13,438 nt of DNA from Reyranella sp. GTDB lineage: Bacteria; Pseudomonadota; Alphaproteobacteria; Reyranellales; Reyranellaceae. Positions 1-6,910 of this stretch are shown here, piece after piece. The stretch lies in assembly GCA_004296815.1 (NCBI GenBank), contig SCVT01000690.1:1-13438 (forward strand). Direction: 5' to 3'. Numbering within the stretch: position 1 is the stretch's first letter; each line of letters starts with the position of its first letter. The translations under genes were made by a program, and so were the position numbers. Below the pieces are notes generated by a model. That model did no database searches. It saw only the letters and a list, made by a program, of their open reading frames with translations, and was not told the origin of the DNA.

Positions 1-725
1 AAGCCCGCGGCGAGCAGCGCCTCGGTCGCCGCCCTTGTCGCCTCGGTGGCACTCTTGCCGGCGCGTACCGCCTTCGCGACGTTGTTCAGCTCGCGATAGA
101 GCGCCACGGCCTTGGTGCGCTCCTCGGGGCTCATGTAGCGGTTGCGCGACGACATCGCGAGACCATCGGCCTCACGCACCGTCGGCATGCCGACGATCTC
201 GAAGGGCATGGCGAGGTCGTGGACCATGCGCTTGATGACCTGGAGCTGCTGGTAGTCCTTCTCGCCGAAATAGGCACGGTCGGGCATCGCCATCAGCATG
301 AGCTTGCTCACGACGGTGGCCACGCCCTCGAAATGCCCCGGCCGCAGCGGGCCGCAGAGGCCGTCCGTGATGCCGGTCACGCGGACCGTGGTCAGCGGCT
401 GGCCGGGGTACATCTCCTCCTTGGTGGGTGCGAAGGCGATGCGGCAGCCGGCGGCCGTGAGCTTGTCGAGGTCGCCCTGCTCGTCGCGCGGATAGGCGGC
501 GAAATCCTCGTTCGGACCGAACTGCGTCGGATTGACGAAGATGCTGGTGACCGGCACGTCGCCGCGGTCCAGCGCGCCCCGCACCAGGCTGACATGGCCT
601 TCGTGCAGCGCGCCCATCGTGGGAACGAGCCCGATGGTGCGGCCCTGCTTGCGGAACGACGCGACCGTACGGCGCAGGTCGGCGACCGTGCGCACCACGA
701 TCAGGCCCTGGTCCTGATCCGCCAT
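1..725 (-). CDS. panC: Pantothenate synthetase (pantoate--beta-alanine ligase), C-terminus cut by window edge
   Basis: Joins pantoate and beta-alanine using ATP, the last step of pantothenate (vitamin B5) synthesis in the cytoplasm. The visible 241 residues carry the family landmarks: PTMGALHEGH (35-44, the nucleotidyltransferase HIGH-type signature), FVNPTQFGPNEDF (63-75), PGHFEGVATVVSKL (129-142), FGEKDYQQL (153-161) and SSRNRYMSPEER (192-203, the KMSKS-like region). The family is usually about 280 residues, so roughly the last 40 lie beyond base 1. The start is well supported: an AGGAG ribosome-binding site (732-736 on this strand) stands 6 bases before the ATG. The gene begins 19 bases after the stop of the FkbM methyltransferase gene on the same strand, so the two may be co-transcribed, although no functional link is obvious. 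panB is not seen. Confidence 0.95.
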   Translation of the reverse strand, partial: MADQDQGLIVVRTVADLRRTVASFRKQGRTIGLVPTMGALHEGHVSLVRGALDRGDVPVTSIFVNPTQFGPNEDFAAYPRDEQGDLDKLTAAGCRIAFAPTKEEMYPGQPLTTVRVTGITDGLCGPLRPGHFEGVATVVSKLMLMAMPDRAYFGEKDYQQLQVIKRMVHDLAMPFEIVGMPTVREADGLAMSSRNRYMSPEERTKAVALYRELNNVAKAVRAGKSATEATRAATEALLAAG

Positions 726-744
726 CGTCTTCTCCTGCTGGTCT

Positions 745-1806
745 CTACGCCTTGGCGAGGATCTCCCCGACCCTCTCGGCCGGAGCCGCGACGATATTCG
801 ACGAAAGCGCGCCGCCGTCCCGGAGCACTTCGACGCGGCCCGTCGCTTCCGAGAAGACGAGCACCTCGTAGCGGAATTCCGCCTTCAGCATACCGATCAA
901 CGCGGCACTGCTCGTGCCCTGCGCCTTCAGCGCCTGCTCGTTCGCCTCGAGCAGCAGCAGCGGCCGCTGCCGGCGCAGCACGTTGCCGGCGCCCTTGAGC
1001 ACGCTCGTCTCGGCGCCCTCGACGTCGACCTTCACGAAGTCGACGCGCGGCAAGGCCAGGCGCTCGACGAGGCCGTCGAGAGTTTCGACGGTCACCATCT
1101 CCGCGTTCGCGGCCTCGACCTCGTCGTAGACGAACGAGCCCAGCGTGTTGTGGCCGGTGTGCTCGCCCGACGCGATCTGCAGGTTGGCCTTGCCGAGTGC
1201 CGCACCCAGCGCGGAGTCGACGACCGTCACGTTCGCAAGCGCATTGATGTCGACATTGTGCTGCAGGGTCGCGCGCTCGCGTGAGCTGGGCTCGACCGCT
1301 ACGGCGCGGCCGGTCGGCCCGACGCGTGCTGCAACGAACAGCGTGTAGAGACCTTCGTTGGCGCCGACGTCGATCGCCACCATGCCGGGCGACAGCAGGC
1401 CGCGCAGGAACACGAACTCGTTGGGCTCGAACGAGCCGCTGACGTAGAGGCACATGCTCTGGTCGTTGCCCAGCGTGACGTCGACCATGGTGCCGTCGTA
1501 CCAGGGCACGCGCAGGGGAACGACCAGCTTGCGGTCGCGCGCGCAGTCCCACAGCGCGGCGCGGCGCCAGGCCATCCAGCGCAGCTCGGGATAGTATTCG
1601 GCGGCGAACACCCAGCCGGGGTACGGCACGACCGGAGGCCCCTTGGGCGCGATCAGGTCCGCATAGAGCCGCGCAACCGAAGGGGCATGGACCAGCAGGC
1701 GCCAGGCGATGCCGTCCATGATGTGGCCGACGCGCCAGCGCACGGACGCCCACAGCGTCATCGGCACTTTCGCGGACTCTTCCTTAGGGGGTTTCGCGGC
1801 AGTCAT
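745..1806 (-). CDS. FkbM-family SAM-dependent methyltransferase
   Basis: A 353-residue protein with a Rossmann methyltransferase core. IDVGANEGLYTLF (145-157) is the SAM-binding loop, VEPS (171-174) the second-strand acidic motif, and FVKVDVEGAETSVLKG (257-272) the FkbM signature. FkbM enzymes O-methylate sugars, polyketides or other small molecules; the substrate cannot be told here. The first about 140 residues are not part of the methyltransferase fold and carry an aromatic, basic stretch (PGWVFAAEYYPELRWMAWRR, 63-82) that may bind the substrate. No signal peptide is visible. The ATG at 1806 has only a weak, distant purine stretch; an in-frame ATG at 1761 (residue 16) is an alternative start. 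Its position near rfbA makes a role in surface-sugar modification plausible, but a tRNA gene separates them and no glycosyltransferases are present. Confidence 0.88.
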   Translation of the reverse strand: MTAAKPPKEESAKVPMTLWASVRWRVGHIMDGIAWRLLVHAPSVARLYADLIAPKGPPVVPYPGWVFAAEYYPELRWMAWRRAALWDCARDRKLVVPLRVPWYDGTMVDVTLGNDQSMCLYVSGSFEPNEFVFLRGLLSPGMVAIDVGANEGLYTLFVAARVGPTGRAVAVEPSSRERATLQHNVDINALANVTVVDSALGAALGKANLQIASGEHTGHNTLGSFVYDEVEAANAEMVTVETLDGLVERLALPRVDFVKVDVEGAETSVLKGAGNVLRRQRPLLLLEANEQALKAQGTSSAALIGMLKAEFRYEVLVFSEATGRVEVLRDGGALSSNIVAAPAERVGEILAKA

Positions 1807-1956
1807 CGACAGAACGGCCTTCGTCGTTTCTTCCAGCCGCGCTCATTTCGAGGCACAGCATGCACTTCCGCCGCGCGGCCCCCGCACACGACGAAAAATC
1901 GGACGCGCAATCTACAAGAGACGGCGGTCCGGTGGAAACGATGACCTGGTAGAAAT
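1807..1956. other. Intergenic region between FkbM gene and tRNA-Gly
   Basis: A 150-base spacer that is upstream of the FkbM methyltransferase gene and downstream of tRNA-Gly, both read on the minus strand. A run of five A (T on the transcribed strand) lies near 1893-1897, but no convincing stem precedes it, so no clear terminator for the tRNA can be called. No promoter with good -35 and -10 hexamers and no conserved short reading frame was recognised. Confidence 0.5.
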
Positions 1957-2031
<75 letters not shown>

Positions 2032-2112
2032 GCTCCGATCCGGCAGGGTAGGACGCCGGAAGGCGGCGTTGATAGGGCTTTTCGGCCCCCTTGGCAAGGG
2101 CCTGCCGGACGC

Positions 2113-2988
2113 TCAGCCCCGCGCCAGAAGACGCTGCAGATACTTGCCGTATTCGCTCTCGCGGATCGGCTGGATCAGCTTCTCCAACCCTGTGTCGTCG
2201 ATGTAGCCCTTGCGCCAGGCGATCTCCTCGGGGCTGCCGATCTGCAGGCCCTGGCGATCCTCGACGGTCTCGACGAACTGGGCGGCGCGCAGCAGGCTCG
2301 ACGGCGTGCCGGTGTCGAGCCAGGCATAGCCGCGGCCCAGCCGCTCGACCGTGAGCTTTCCCTGCCTGAGGTAGTGCGCATTGATGTCGCTGATCTCGAG
2401 CTCGCCGCGCGCCGAGCGGGGAATTTGCGTGGCGACGTCACAGACATCGGAATCGTAGAAATAGAGCCCGGTGACCGCCCAGTTCGACTTCGGGTTCTTG
2501 GGCTTCTCGACGATGCTGACCGGCCGGTCCTGCGCGTCGAACTCGACGACGCCGTAGGCGGCTGGGTCGGCCACCCAATAGGCATAGACCACCGCACCGC
2601 TGCCCGTGGCGCCGCGCTCGGCGACGGCCGGCAGCGAGTCGCCATAGAACAGGTTGTCGCCCAGGATCAGGCCGACGCGGCTGTCACCGATGAATTTCTT
2701 GCCGATCAGGAAGGCCTCGGCGATGCCGCCAGGCTTGGGCTGCGGCTCGTAGGCGATGTCGATGCCCCACTGCTTTCCATCGCCGAACAGGCGGCGATAG
2801 GCCTCGACGTCGGCCGGATTGACGATGAGAAGGATGTCCCGGCAGCCCGCCAGCATCAGCGTGGTCAGCGGGTAGTAGACCATCGGCTTGTTGTAGACAG
2901 GCAGGAGCTGCTTGTTGGCCGCCCGTGTCATGGGGTAGAGCCGCGTGCCGCTGCCGCCGGAAAGAACGATTCCCTTCATTCCACTCAT
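2113..2988 (-). CDS. rfbA: Glucose-1-phosphate thymidylyltransferase
   Basis: Makes dTDP-glucose from glucose-1-phosphate and dTTP, the first step to dTDP-L-rhamnose and related surface sugars. The 291-residue product has the usual family length. Near its N-terminus is KGIVLSGGSGTRLYPMT, the nucleotide-binding signature, followed by KQLLPVYNKPMVYYPL. Further along are LGDNLFYGD (metal-binding Asp), SIVEKPKNPKSNWAVTGLYF and GRGYAWLDTGTPSSLL, all typical of RfbA/RmlA. Two starts are possible: ATG at 2988 (MSGMKG) and ATG at 2979 (MKG, the classical N-terminus). GGGGCGG lies about 6 bases before the first, so 2988 is preferred. The reading frame stays open back to 3114, but that stretch overlaps the divergent deacylase gene and looks like antisense. 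No rfbB, rfbC or rfbD is present, so this is an isolated copy. Confidence 0.94.
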   Translation of the reverse strand: MSGMKGIVLSGGSGTRLYPMTRAANKQLLPVYNKPMVYYPLTTLMLAGCRDILLIVNPADVEAYRRLFGDGKQWGIDIAYEPQPKPGGIAEAFLIGKKFIGDSRVGLILGDNLFYGDSLPAVAERGATGSGAVVYAYWVADPAAYGVVEFDAQDRPVSIVEKPKNPKSNWAVTGLYFYDSDVCDVATQIPRSARGELEISDINAHYLRQGKLTVERLGRGYAWLDTGTPSSLLRAAQFVETVEDRQGLQIGSPEEIAWRKGYIDDTGLEKLIQPIRESEYGKYLQRLLARG

Positions 2989-3001
2989 GTAACGCCGCCC
3001 C

Positions 3002-3493
3002 ATGCATAGCCCGCAACAACTATTCGCCCGCCTCGACCAGCTCGGGATCGACCATCGCACCGTCGAGCATCCGCCGGTCTTCACCGTCGAGGAGGCCAAG
3101 GCGCTGCGCGGCAACCTGCCGGGTCACCACATCAAGAACCTCTTCTTGCGCAACAAGAAGGAGGAGATGTGGCTGGTCGTGGCGCTCGAGGATCGCGCCG
3201 TCGACCTGAAGAGACTGGGCGAACGGCTGGGCGCCGGGCGTTTCTCGTTCGGCAGCCCCGACCGGCTGCGCCGCCAGCTCGGCGTCGAGCCGGGTTCGGT
3301 GACGCCGCTGGCGCTGATCAACGACGCCGATCGCGTGGTGCGCCTCGCACTCGATCGCGGCCTGGCAGAAGGCGGGCCGGTCAACGCCCATCCGCTCACC
3401 AACACCATGACGACGGCGCTTTCGGGTGCCGACCTGCTGCGCTTCTTCGCGGCGACCGGCCACGAGCCTCTCTGGCTCGACTTTCCGGTCTGA
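3002..3493 (+). CDS. YbaK/ProXp-type aminoacyl-tRNA deacylase (prolyl-tRNA editing domain)
   Basis: A 163-residue free-standing editing domain that should hydrolyse wrongly charged tRNA, most likely Ala-tRNA(Pro) as in the PrdX/ProXp-ala group. The signature segments are TVEHPPVFTVEEAKALRG, HIKNLFLRNKK, LVVALEDRAVDLK, LGAGRFSFGSPDRL, GSVTPLALINDADR and PVNAHPLTNTMTTALS. The length equals that of stand-alone PrdX proteins. The start is fixed by an in-frame stop at 2990-2992, just before the ATG. No ribosome-binding site is visible: CGCCGCCCC precedes the ATG. Only 13 bases separate this start from that of rfbA on the other strand, so promoters must overlap coding sequence. The stop codon touches the Zur-like palindrome of the next gene. 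The exact amino acid specificity is inferred from similarity remembered, not tested. Confidence 0.88.
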   Translation: MHSPQQLFARLDQLGIDHRTVEHPPVFTVEEAKALRGNLPGHHIKNLFLRNKKEEMWLVVALEDRAVDLKRLGERLGAGRFSFGSPDRLRRQLGVEPGSVTPLALINDADRVVRLALDRGLAEGGPVNAHPLTNTMTTALSGADLLRFFAATGHEPLWLDFPV

Positions 3494-3494
3494 C

Positions 3495-3507
3495 GTTATA
3501 TTATAAC
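3495..3507. promoter_or_regulatory. Zur-type operator overlapping a possible -10 element
   Basis: GTTATATTATAAC is a perfect 13-base palindrome around a central T; the next outer pair (C3494/G3508) also matches. The form GTTATAnTATAAC is the core of the Zur operator I recall from gammaproteobacterial zinc-uptake genes. It stands out as a pure A/T island in very GC-rich DNA and lies directly before a zinc-binding protein gene. It begins 1 base after the upstream stop codon and ends 3 bases before the ATG at 3511. The site contains TATATT (3497-3502) and TATAAC (3502-3507), either of which could serve as a -10 hexamer, so a bound repressor would block RNA polymerase. Confidence 0.8.
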
Positions 3508-3510
3508 GGA

Positions 3511-4407
3511 ATGCTTCGCCGCGCGTTCCTCGCCACCCCCGCCCTGCTCGCCATCCGCCCGACGGCGGCCCAGGACCGGATCAAGGCCGTCGCCACCTTC
3601 TCGATCCTCGGCAACCTGCTGGCCGAGGTCGCGGGCGACCGGATCGACCTCGCGGTGCTGGTCGGAGCCGACATCGACGCCCACACCTATCAGCCGCGCC
3701 CGACCGATGCGCGCGCCGTCGCCGAGGCGAAGCTGCTGGTCAGCAACGGGCTGGGCTTCGAAGGCTGGATCGATCGCCTGGCCAAGGCGGCGCCCTTCAA
3801 GGGCCGCGCCGTGGTCGCCTCGGCCGGCGTGCCGACCATCGCCGCCGGCCACAGCCACGGCCACTCGCACGGCCACGGACCCGATCCGCATTGCTGGCAG
3901 GATGTCGGCCGCGCCCGGCGCTACGTCGCCAACATTGCCAAGGGCCTGTCCGAGGCCGATGCCGCGAACGCCGCGCACTACCGCGAGCGCGCCGAAGCCT
4001 TCGACAAGCGGCTGGCCGAGCTCGATGCCTGGGTGAAGGCGGAGATCGCCAAGGTGCCGGCCGACAAGCGCAAGGCGATCACCGGTCACGATTCCTTTCG
4101 CTACTTCGCGGCGGCCTACGGCGTGCAGTTCCAGTCGCCGCGCGGCTTCACCACCGCGAGCGAGCCTTCGGCGAAGGATGTTGCCGCGCTGATCCGCCAG
4201 GTGCGCGAGCAGAAGATCAAGGCGCTGTTCGTCGAGAACATGAGCAACCCCAACCTCGTCGAGCAGATCGCGCGCGAGTCGGGTGGCGTGGTCGGGCCGC
4301 GCCTCTACAGCGACGCGCTGTCAAAGGCGGATGGACCCGCGCCCACTTACGAGAAGATGATGCAGCACAACGTGACGGCGCTCACAGCCGGCATGGCGAA
4401 GAACTAG
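3511..4407 (+). CDS. Zinc ABC transporter substrate-binding protein (ZnuA/TroA family)
   Basis: A periplasmic metal-binding protein of 298 residues (cluster A-1, high-affinity zinc or manganese uptake). The N-terminus MLRRAFLATPALLA...TAAQ is a signal peptide with cleavage near residue 20; RRAFL resembles a Tat motif, so Tat or Sec export is possible. Predicted metal ligands are H58 (DAHTYQP), H127 (PDPHCWQD), H193 (TGHDSFRYF) and D268 (LYSDALS), the three-His-plus-acid set of ZnuA. A His-rich loop GHSHGHSHGHG (113-123) between the first two ligands favours zinc. The palindrome 3 bases before the ATG matches a Zur operator and supports zinc control. No Shine-Dalgarno sequence fits, and the likely -10 places the transcript start at or next to the ATG. 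The permease and ATPase genes are absent; the next gene, folD, is convergent, 10 bases away. Confidence 0.93.
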   Translation: MLRRAFLATPALLAIRPTAAQDRIKAVATFSILGNLLAEVAGDRIDLAVLVGADIDAHTYQPRPTDARAVAEAKLLVSNGLGFEGWIDRLAKAAPFKGRAVVASAGVPTIAAGHSHGHSHGHGPDPHCWQDVGRARRYVANIAKGLSEADAANAAHYRERAEAFDKRLAELDAWVKAEIAKVPADKRKAITGHDSFRYFAAAYGVQFQSPRGFTTASEPSAKDVAALIRQVREQKIKALFVENMSNPNLVEQIARESGGVVGPRLYSDALSKADGPAPTYEKMMQHNVTALTAGMAKN

Positions 4408-4417
4408 ACAGCCCTTC

Positions 4418-5320
4418 TCAGACAGCCACGAACGGCAGTCCGGCGACGCGGCGCGCCGACTGCAGCGTGTTGTACATCAGGCAGGCCACCGTCATCGGTC
4501 CGACGCCACCGGGCACCGGCGTGATGTGGCCCGCGACCTTCTTGGCTTCCTCGAACGCGACGTCGCCGACCAGCCGGCTCTTTCCTTCGGCCGTCGGGAT
4601 GCGGTTGATGCCGACGTCGATCACGGCAGCCCCCGGCTTCACCCAGTCGCCGCGCACGAACTCGGTCTTGCCGATCGCCACGACCAGGATGTCGGCCTGA
4701 CGGCAGAGCGCCGGCAGGTTGCGCGTGCGCGAGTGCGTGATCGTCACCGTGCAATCCATGCGCAACAGGAGCTGCGCCACCGGGCGGCCGACGAGGTTGG
4801 AGCGGCCGACGATGACGGCGTTGGCGCCGCTCAAATTCTTCAATGCATCCTGCAGCAGCATCGAGCAGCCGAGTGGCGTGCACGGCACGGGGAAGTCGAG
4901 CGGTGCGCCAGCGGCAATCGAGCCTAGGCGTCCAACATTCACCGGATGGAAGCCGTCGACGTCCTTTGCCGGATCGATGGCCAGCAACACCTTCGCCGTG
5001 TCGATGTGCTTGGGCAGCGGCAGCTGTACCAGGATACCGTTGACCGTGGGATCGGCGTTGAGCTTCGCGATCAGCGACAGCAGCTCCTGCTCGCTGGCAT
5101 CGGCGCCGAGCTGGTGGTCGAAGCTCGCCATGCCGCACTCGACGGCCGTCTTGCCCTTGCTGCGCACATAGACCTGGCTCGCCGGGTCGGCGCCGACCAG
5201 CACGGTGGCAAGGCCGGGCTTCGGCCCACCCTTCGCAACGAGTTCCGTCACGCCCGCACCCACGCGCTGCCGCAGGCCAATTGCGAACGCCTTGCCGTCG
5301 ATCAACTTCGCTTCAGCCAT
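4418..5320 (-). CDS. folD: Bifunctional methylenetetrahydrofolate dehydrogenase / methenyltetrahydrofolate cyclohydrolase
   Basis: Interconverts 5,10-methylene-, 5,10-methenyl- and 10-formyl-tetrahydrofolate with NADP, feeding purine and formyl-methionine synthesis. The 300-residue length is standard. Visible landmarks are [16 protein letters not shown], with Y51 and catalytic K55; [11 protein letters not shown], with Q99; [14 protein letters not shown], with D122; the dinucleotide-binding [22 protein letters not shown]; and the C-terminal [18 protein letters not shown]. The start ATG overlaps the last 8 bases of the DUF167 gene upstream, which suggests translational coupling in a yggT-DUF167-folD unit. 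Its 3' end faces the zinc-binding protein gene with a 10-base gap and no obvious terminator. Confidence 0.97.
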   Translation of the reverse strand: MAEAKLIDGKAFAIGLRQRVGAGVTELVAKGGPKPGLATVLVGADPASQVYVRSKGKTAVECGMASFDHQLGADASEQELLSLIAKLNADPTVNGILVQLPLPKHIDTAKVLLAIDPAKDVDGFHPVNVGRLGSIAAGAPLDFPVPCTPLGCSMLLQDALKNLSGANAVIVGRSNLVGRPVAQLLLRMDCTVTITHSRTRNLPALCRQADILVVAIGKTEFVRGDWVKPGAAVIDVGINRIPTAEGKSRLVGDVAFEEAKKVAGHITPVPGGVGPMTVACLMYNTLQSARRVAGLPFVAV

Positions 5321-5666
5321 TCTTCCGCACCCACTCCGTGATCCGTCCGGCGAGCGCCGCCGGCTCGCCCGCGATGCTCAAGGTCTTGTCGCGCGCCGAG
5401 GTGCCGCGCACGACCGCGATGGTCGATTTCGGCAGCCGCCAGGCCTCGGCCAGCAGCGCCGCCACCGCGGCGTTGGCTTTGCCATCCTCGGGCGCTTCCG
5501 TCACTGCGGCCTTGAGCGCGCCTTCGGGCGCGGCCGCGAGCAGGGCGCGGCGCGCCTTGGGCTGCACGCGCAGCTGGATGGTGACGCCGCCTGTGGTGCG
5601 GCGAAGGAAGGCGGGGTCGGCCGGACCGGCGCTCAGCGGATCAGGGCCGGCCAGACATACTCCCAC
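5313..5666 (-). CDS. DUF167 (YggU) family protein
   Basis: A small conserved protein of unknown function. The family core is clear: [33 protein letters not shown], with the P-E-D-G-K-A-N signature, and [20 protein letters not shown]. coli YggU is about 96 residues. The start is uncertain. The only usual start codon upstream of the core is GTG at 5666 (117 residues), which overlaps yggT by 34 bases and lacks a clear ribosome-binding site. CTG at 5636, overlapping the yggT stop, would give 107 residues. The 3' end overlaps the folD start by 8 bases. yggT and yggU adjacency is common in Proteobacteria and supports both calls. Confidence 0.85.
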   Translation of the reverse strand: MGVCLAGPDPLSAGPADPAFLRRTTGGVTIQLRVQPKARRALLAAAPEGALKAAVTEAPEDGKANAAVAALLAEAWRLPKSTIAVVRGTSARDKTLSIAGEPAALAGRITEWVRKNG

Positions 5667-5926
5667 AGCAGGCTGCGCACGAAGAACAGGCCGAGCAGGA
5701 GGATGACGGGGGAGATATCGACGCCGCCCAGGTTGGGCAGGATGCGGCGAATCGGACGCAGGACCGGCTCGGTCAGCCGGAAGAGCAGGTCGACCACGAC
5801 GCGGATGAACTGGTTGCGGACGTTCACCACGCCGAACGCGACCAGCCAGCTCATGATCGCGCTGGCGATCACGATCCACGTGTAGATGTCGATGATGTTG
5901 TCGATGAGGATCGCCAGCGAACGCAT
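5633..5926 (-). CDS. YggT family integral membrane protein
   Basis: A 97-residue membrane protein with two hydrophobic segments: residues about 2-32 (LAILIDNIIDIYTWIVIASAIMS is the centre) and about 66-92. Between them lie VRNQFIRVVVDLLFRLTEPVLRPIRRILP and the GGVDISP motif, the hallmark of YggT. The family is linked to osmotic-shock tolerance and, in other bacteria, to proteins needed for thylakoid or division-site organisation; its role here is not known. The ATG at 5926 is chosen over one at 5953 because GGGGA lies about 5 bases before it and the N-terminus then matches the family. DUF167 and folD follow on the same strand with overlaps. Confidence 0.92.
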   Translation of the reverse strand: MRSLAILIDNIIDIYTWIVIASAIMSWLVAFGVVNVRNQFIRVVVDLLFRLTEPVLRPIRRILPNLGGVDISPVILLLGLFFVRSLLWEYVWPALIR

Positions 5927-5940
5927 CAGTTCCCCGCCCG

Positions 5941-5961
5941 AAAATGCCGGCAAACGCCGGC
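5941..5961 (-). terminator. Weak hairpin with short T tail between FHA gene and yggT
   Basis: On the minus strand GCCGGC-GTTT-GCCGGC (5946-5961) can form a six-base-pair stem with a four-base loop, followed by ATTTT (5941-5945). This resembles a weak intrinsic terminator that could separate the FHA gene from yggT. It ends 14 bases before the yggT start, so it could also just be leader structure. Such short GC stems are frequent in this genome. Confidence 0.3.
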
Positions 5962-6017
5962 CGCGCGCACCCTACTCGGCATGGATTGTCGATCACAAGC
6001 CCATTCCCGGGCCATTT

Positions 6018-6659
6018 TCAGGCCCGCATTAGAGTGAGCTCGACGCTGCCCAGCCGGATCGAGCGGACGGCGCTGATGTCGCGCGGACCGTGCTCGGGCA
6101 GCAGCCGCGCGCCGTCGATGAAGGTGCCGCCCGGGCTGCCGAGATCCTCGAGCCCAAGCCGGCGGCCCGAGACCAGCAGCCGGGCATGCGGTTGGCCGAC
6201 CGAGGGATCGGGCACGCTGAGATCGGTCGGCGCACCACCTGCCGCGCCGGTCAGCGCATAGCTGGACGAGGCGCCGTCGATGCTGAGCGAGACCGTGCCG
6301 CCGTTGCCCAGCGTGCCGGAGAGTCGCCAGCCGCGCGCGTCGGGCAAGGCGATGGCCGGGGCCGACAAGGCCGCCGGACCGACTGGTCGTGCCGGCGGCG
6401 GCGCATAGCCGGGCGTGGCCGCGGTGGCCGGCTCGTCGCGCGGCCAGCGCATGAAGGCGAAGACCCAGAGCAGGATCAGCGGCACGATCGTGCCGATGCC
6501 GGTCAGGCTGAGCAGGATGGAGCCCAGCCCCGCCCAGCCCGGCAGTCCCGCCTTCTCGACGATGCGCCACGCCATCCAGCCCGCGAGCACGGTGCCGATC
6601 AGCGCAAAGGCGCTGGTGAGGCCGAACAGGCCCGTCAGGGCCGCGATCTCCGCGCCCAT
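6018..6659 (-). CDS. Membrane protein with C-terminal FHA-like domain
   Basis: A 213-residue protein. Residues about 5-31 and 41-69 are two membrane helices, with AWRIVEKAGLPGWAG between them and FAFMRWP at the end. A Pro/Ala-rich linker (about 75-100) leads to an FHA-like beta domain: LSVPDPSVGQPHARLLV, LEDLGSPGGTFIDGARL, IRLGSVELTL. FHA domains bind phosphothreonine peptides. Here the usual S-x-x-H appears as G-Q-P-H and the usual GTFVNG as GTFIDG, so classic phosphothreonine binding may be weakened or lost. The stop of the preceding gene and this ATG share one base (TGATG), and GAGG lies just upstream, so translation is probably coupled. The membrane half resembles the neighbouring small protein. 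The function is unknown; a signalling or scaffold role at the inner membrane is inference. Confidence 0.85.
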   Translation of the reverse strand: MGAEIAALTGLFGLTSAFALIGTVLAGWMAWRIVEKAGLPGWAGLGSILLSLTGIGTIVPLILLWVFAFMRWPRDEPATAATPGYAPPPARPVGPAALSAPAIALPDARGWRLSGTLGNGGTVSLSIDGASSSYALTGAAGGAPTDLSVPDPSVGQPHARLLVSGRRLGLEDLGSPGGTFIDGARLLPEHGPRDISAVRSIRLGSVELTLMRA

Positions 6660-6895
6660 CAGCGCCTCGGGCCGGCTTCGCCGGCCGGCCAGGTGCTGAA
6701 CGCCAGCACGCCCATCACGATGAAGGAGCCGATGAACGGCACGAGATGGAACAGCGAGAGCGCCCCGGAGAAACCCGCGCGCGTGCAGATGCGCCAGGTC
6801 GGGATGATCAGCACAAGGGCCACCAGCAGGTGCGCGATCACGAAGAACGAGACCGCGAGCGAGCCGAGCGCCAGGAGCCAGCTCACAGGATCCAT
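6659..6895 (-). CDS. Small two-helix membrane protein, unknown function
   Basis: A 78-residue protein, almost entirely two hydrophobic helices (about 4-33 and 43-67) joined by TWRICTRAGFSGALS and ending FSTWPAGEAGPRR. The W-R-I-x3-A-G-x2-G loop and the terminal F-x2-W-P recur in the FHA protein encoded just after it (AWRIVEKAGLPGW, FMRWP), so the two appear to share one membrane module. Similar W-(K/R)-I-x-x-K-A-G loops are common in small bacterial membrane proteins. The gene lies 15 bases after ridA and overlaps the FHA gene by one base. The ribosome-binding site is poor, so translation may depend on ridA. Confidence 0.8.
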   Translation of the reverse strand: MDPVSWLLALGSLAVSFFVIAHLLVALVLIIPTWRICTRAGFSGALSLFHLVPFIGSFIVMGVLAFSTWPAGEAGPRR

Positions 6896-6910
6896 GTCAG
6901 CAGTCCATGA

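Noticed and set aside
2053..2069. Hairpin ACGCCG-GAAGG-CGGCGT between rfbA and tRNA-Gly
   Set aside because: No T run follows on either strand; short GC hairpins are expected by chance here.
2088..2100. Partial copy of the tRNA-Gly anticodon arm (CCTTGGCAAGG) about 100 bases away
   Set aside because: Only 11 bases match, the sequence is itself a palindrome, and no integrase or second element boundary is seen; too short to call an attachment site.
6670..6686. Hairpin GGCCGGC-TTC-GCCGGCC just before the FHA gene start
   Set aside because: A perfect seven-pair stem, but it lies in the coding end of the small membrane gene and is made of common GC codons; a regulatory role cannot be supported from sequence alone.
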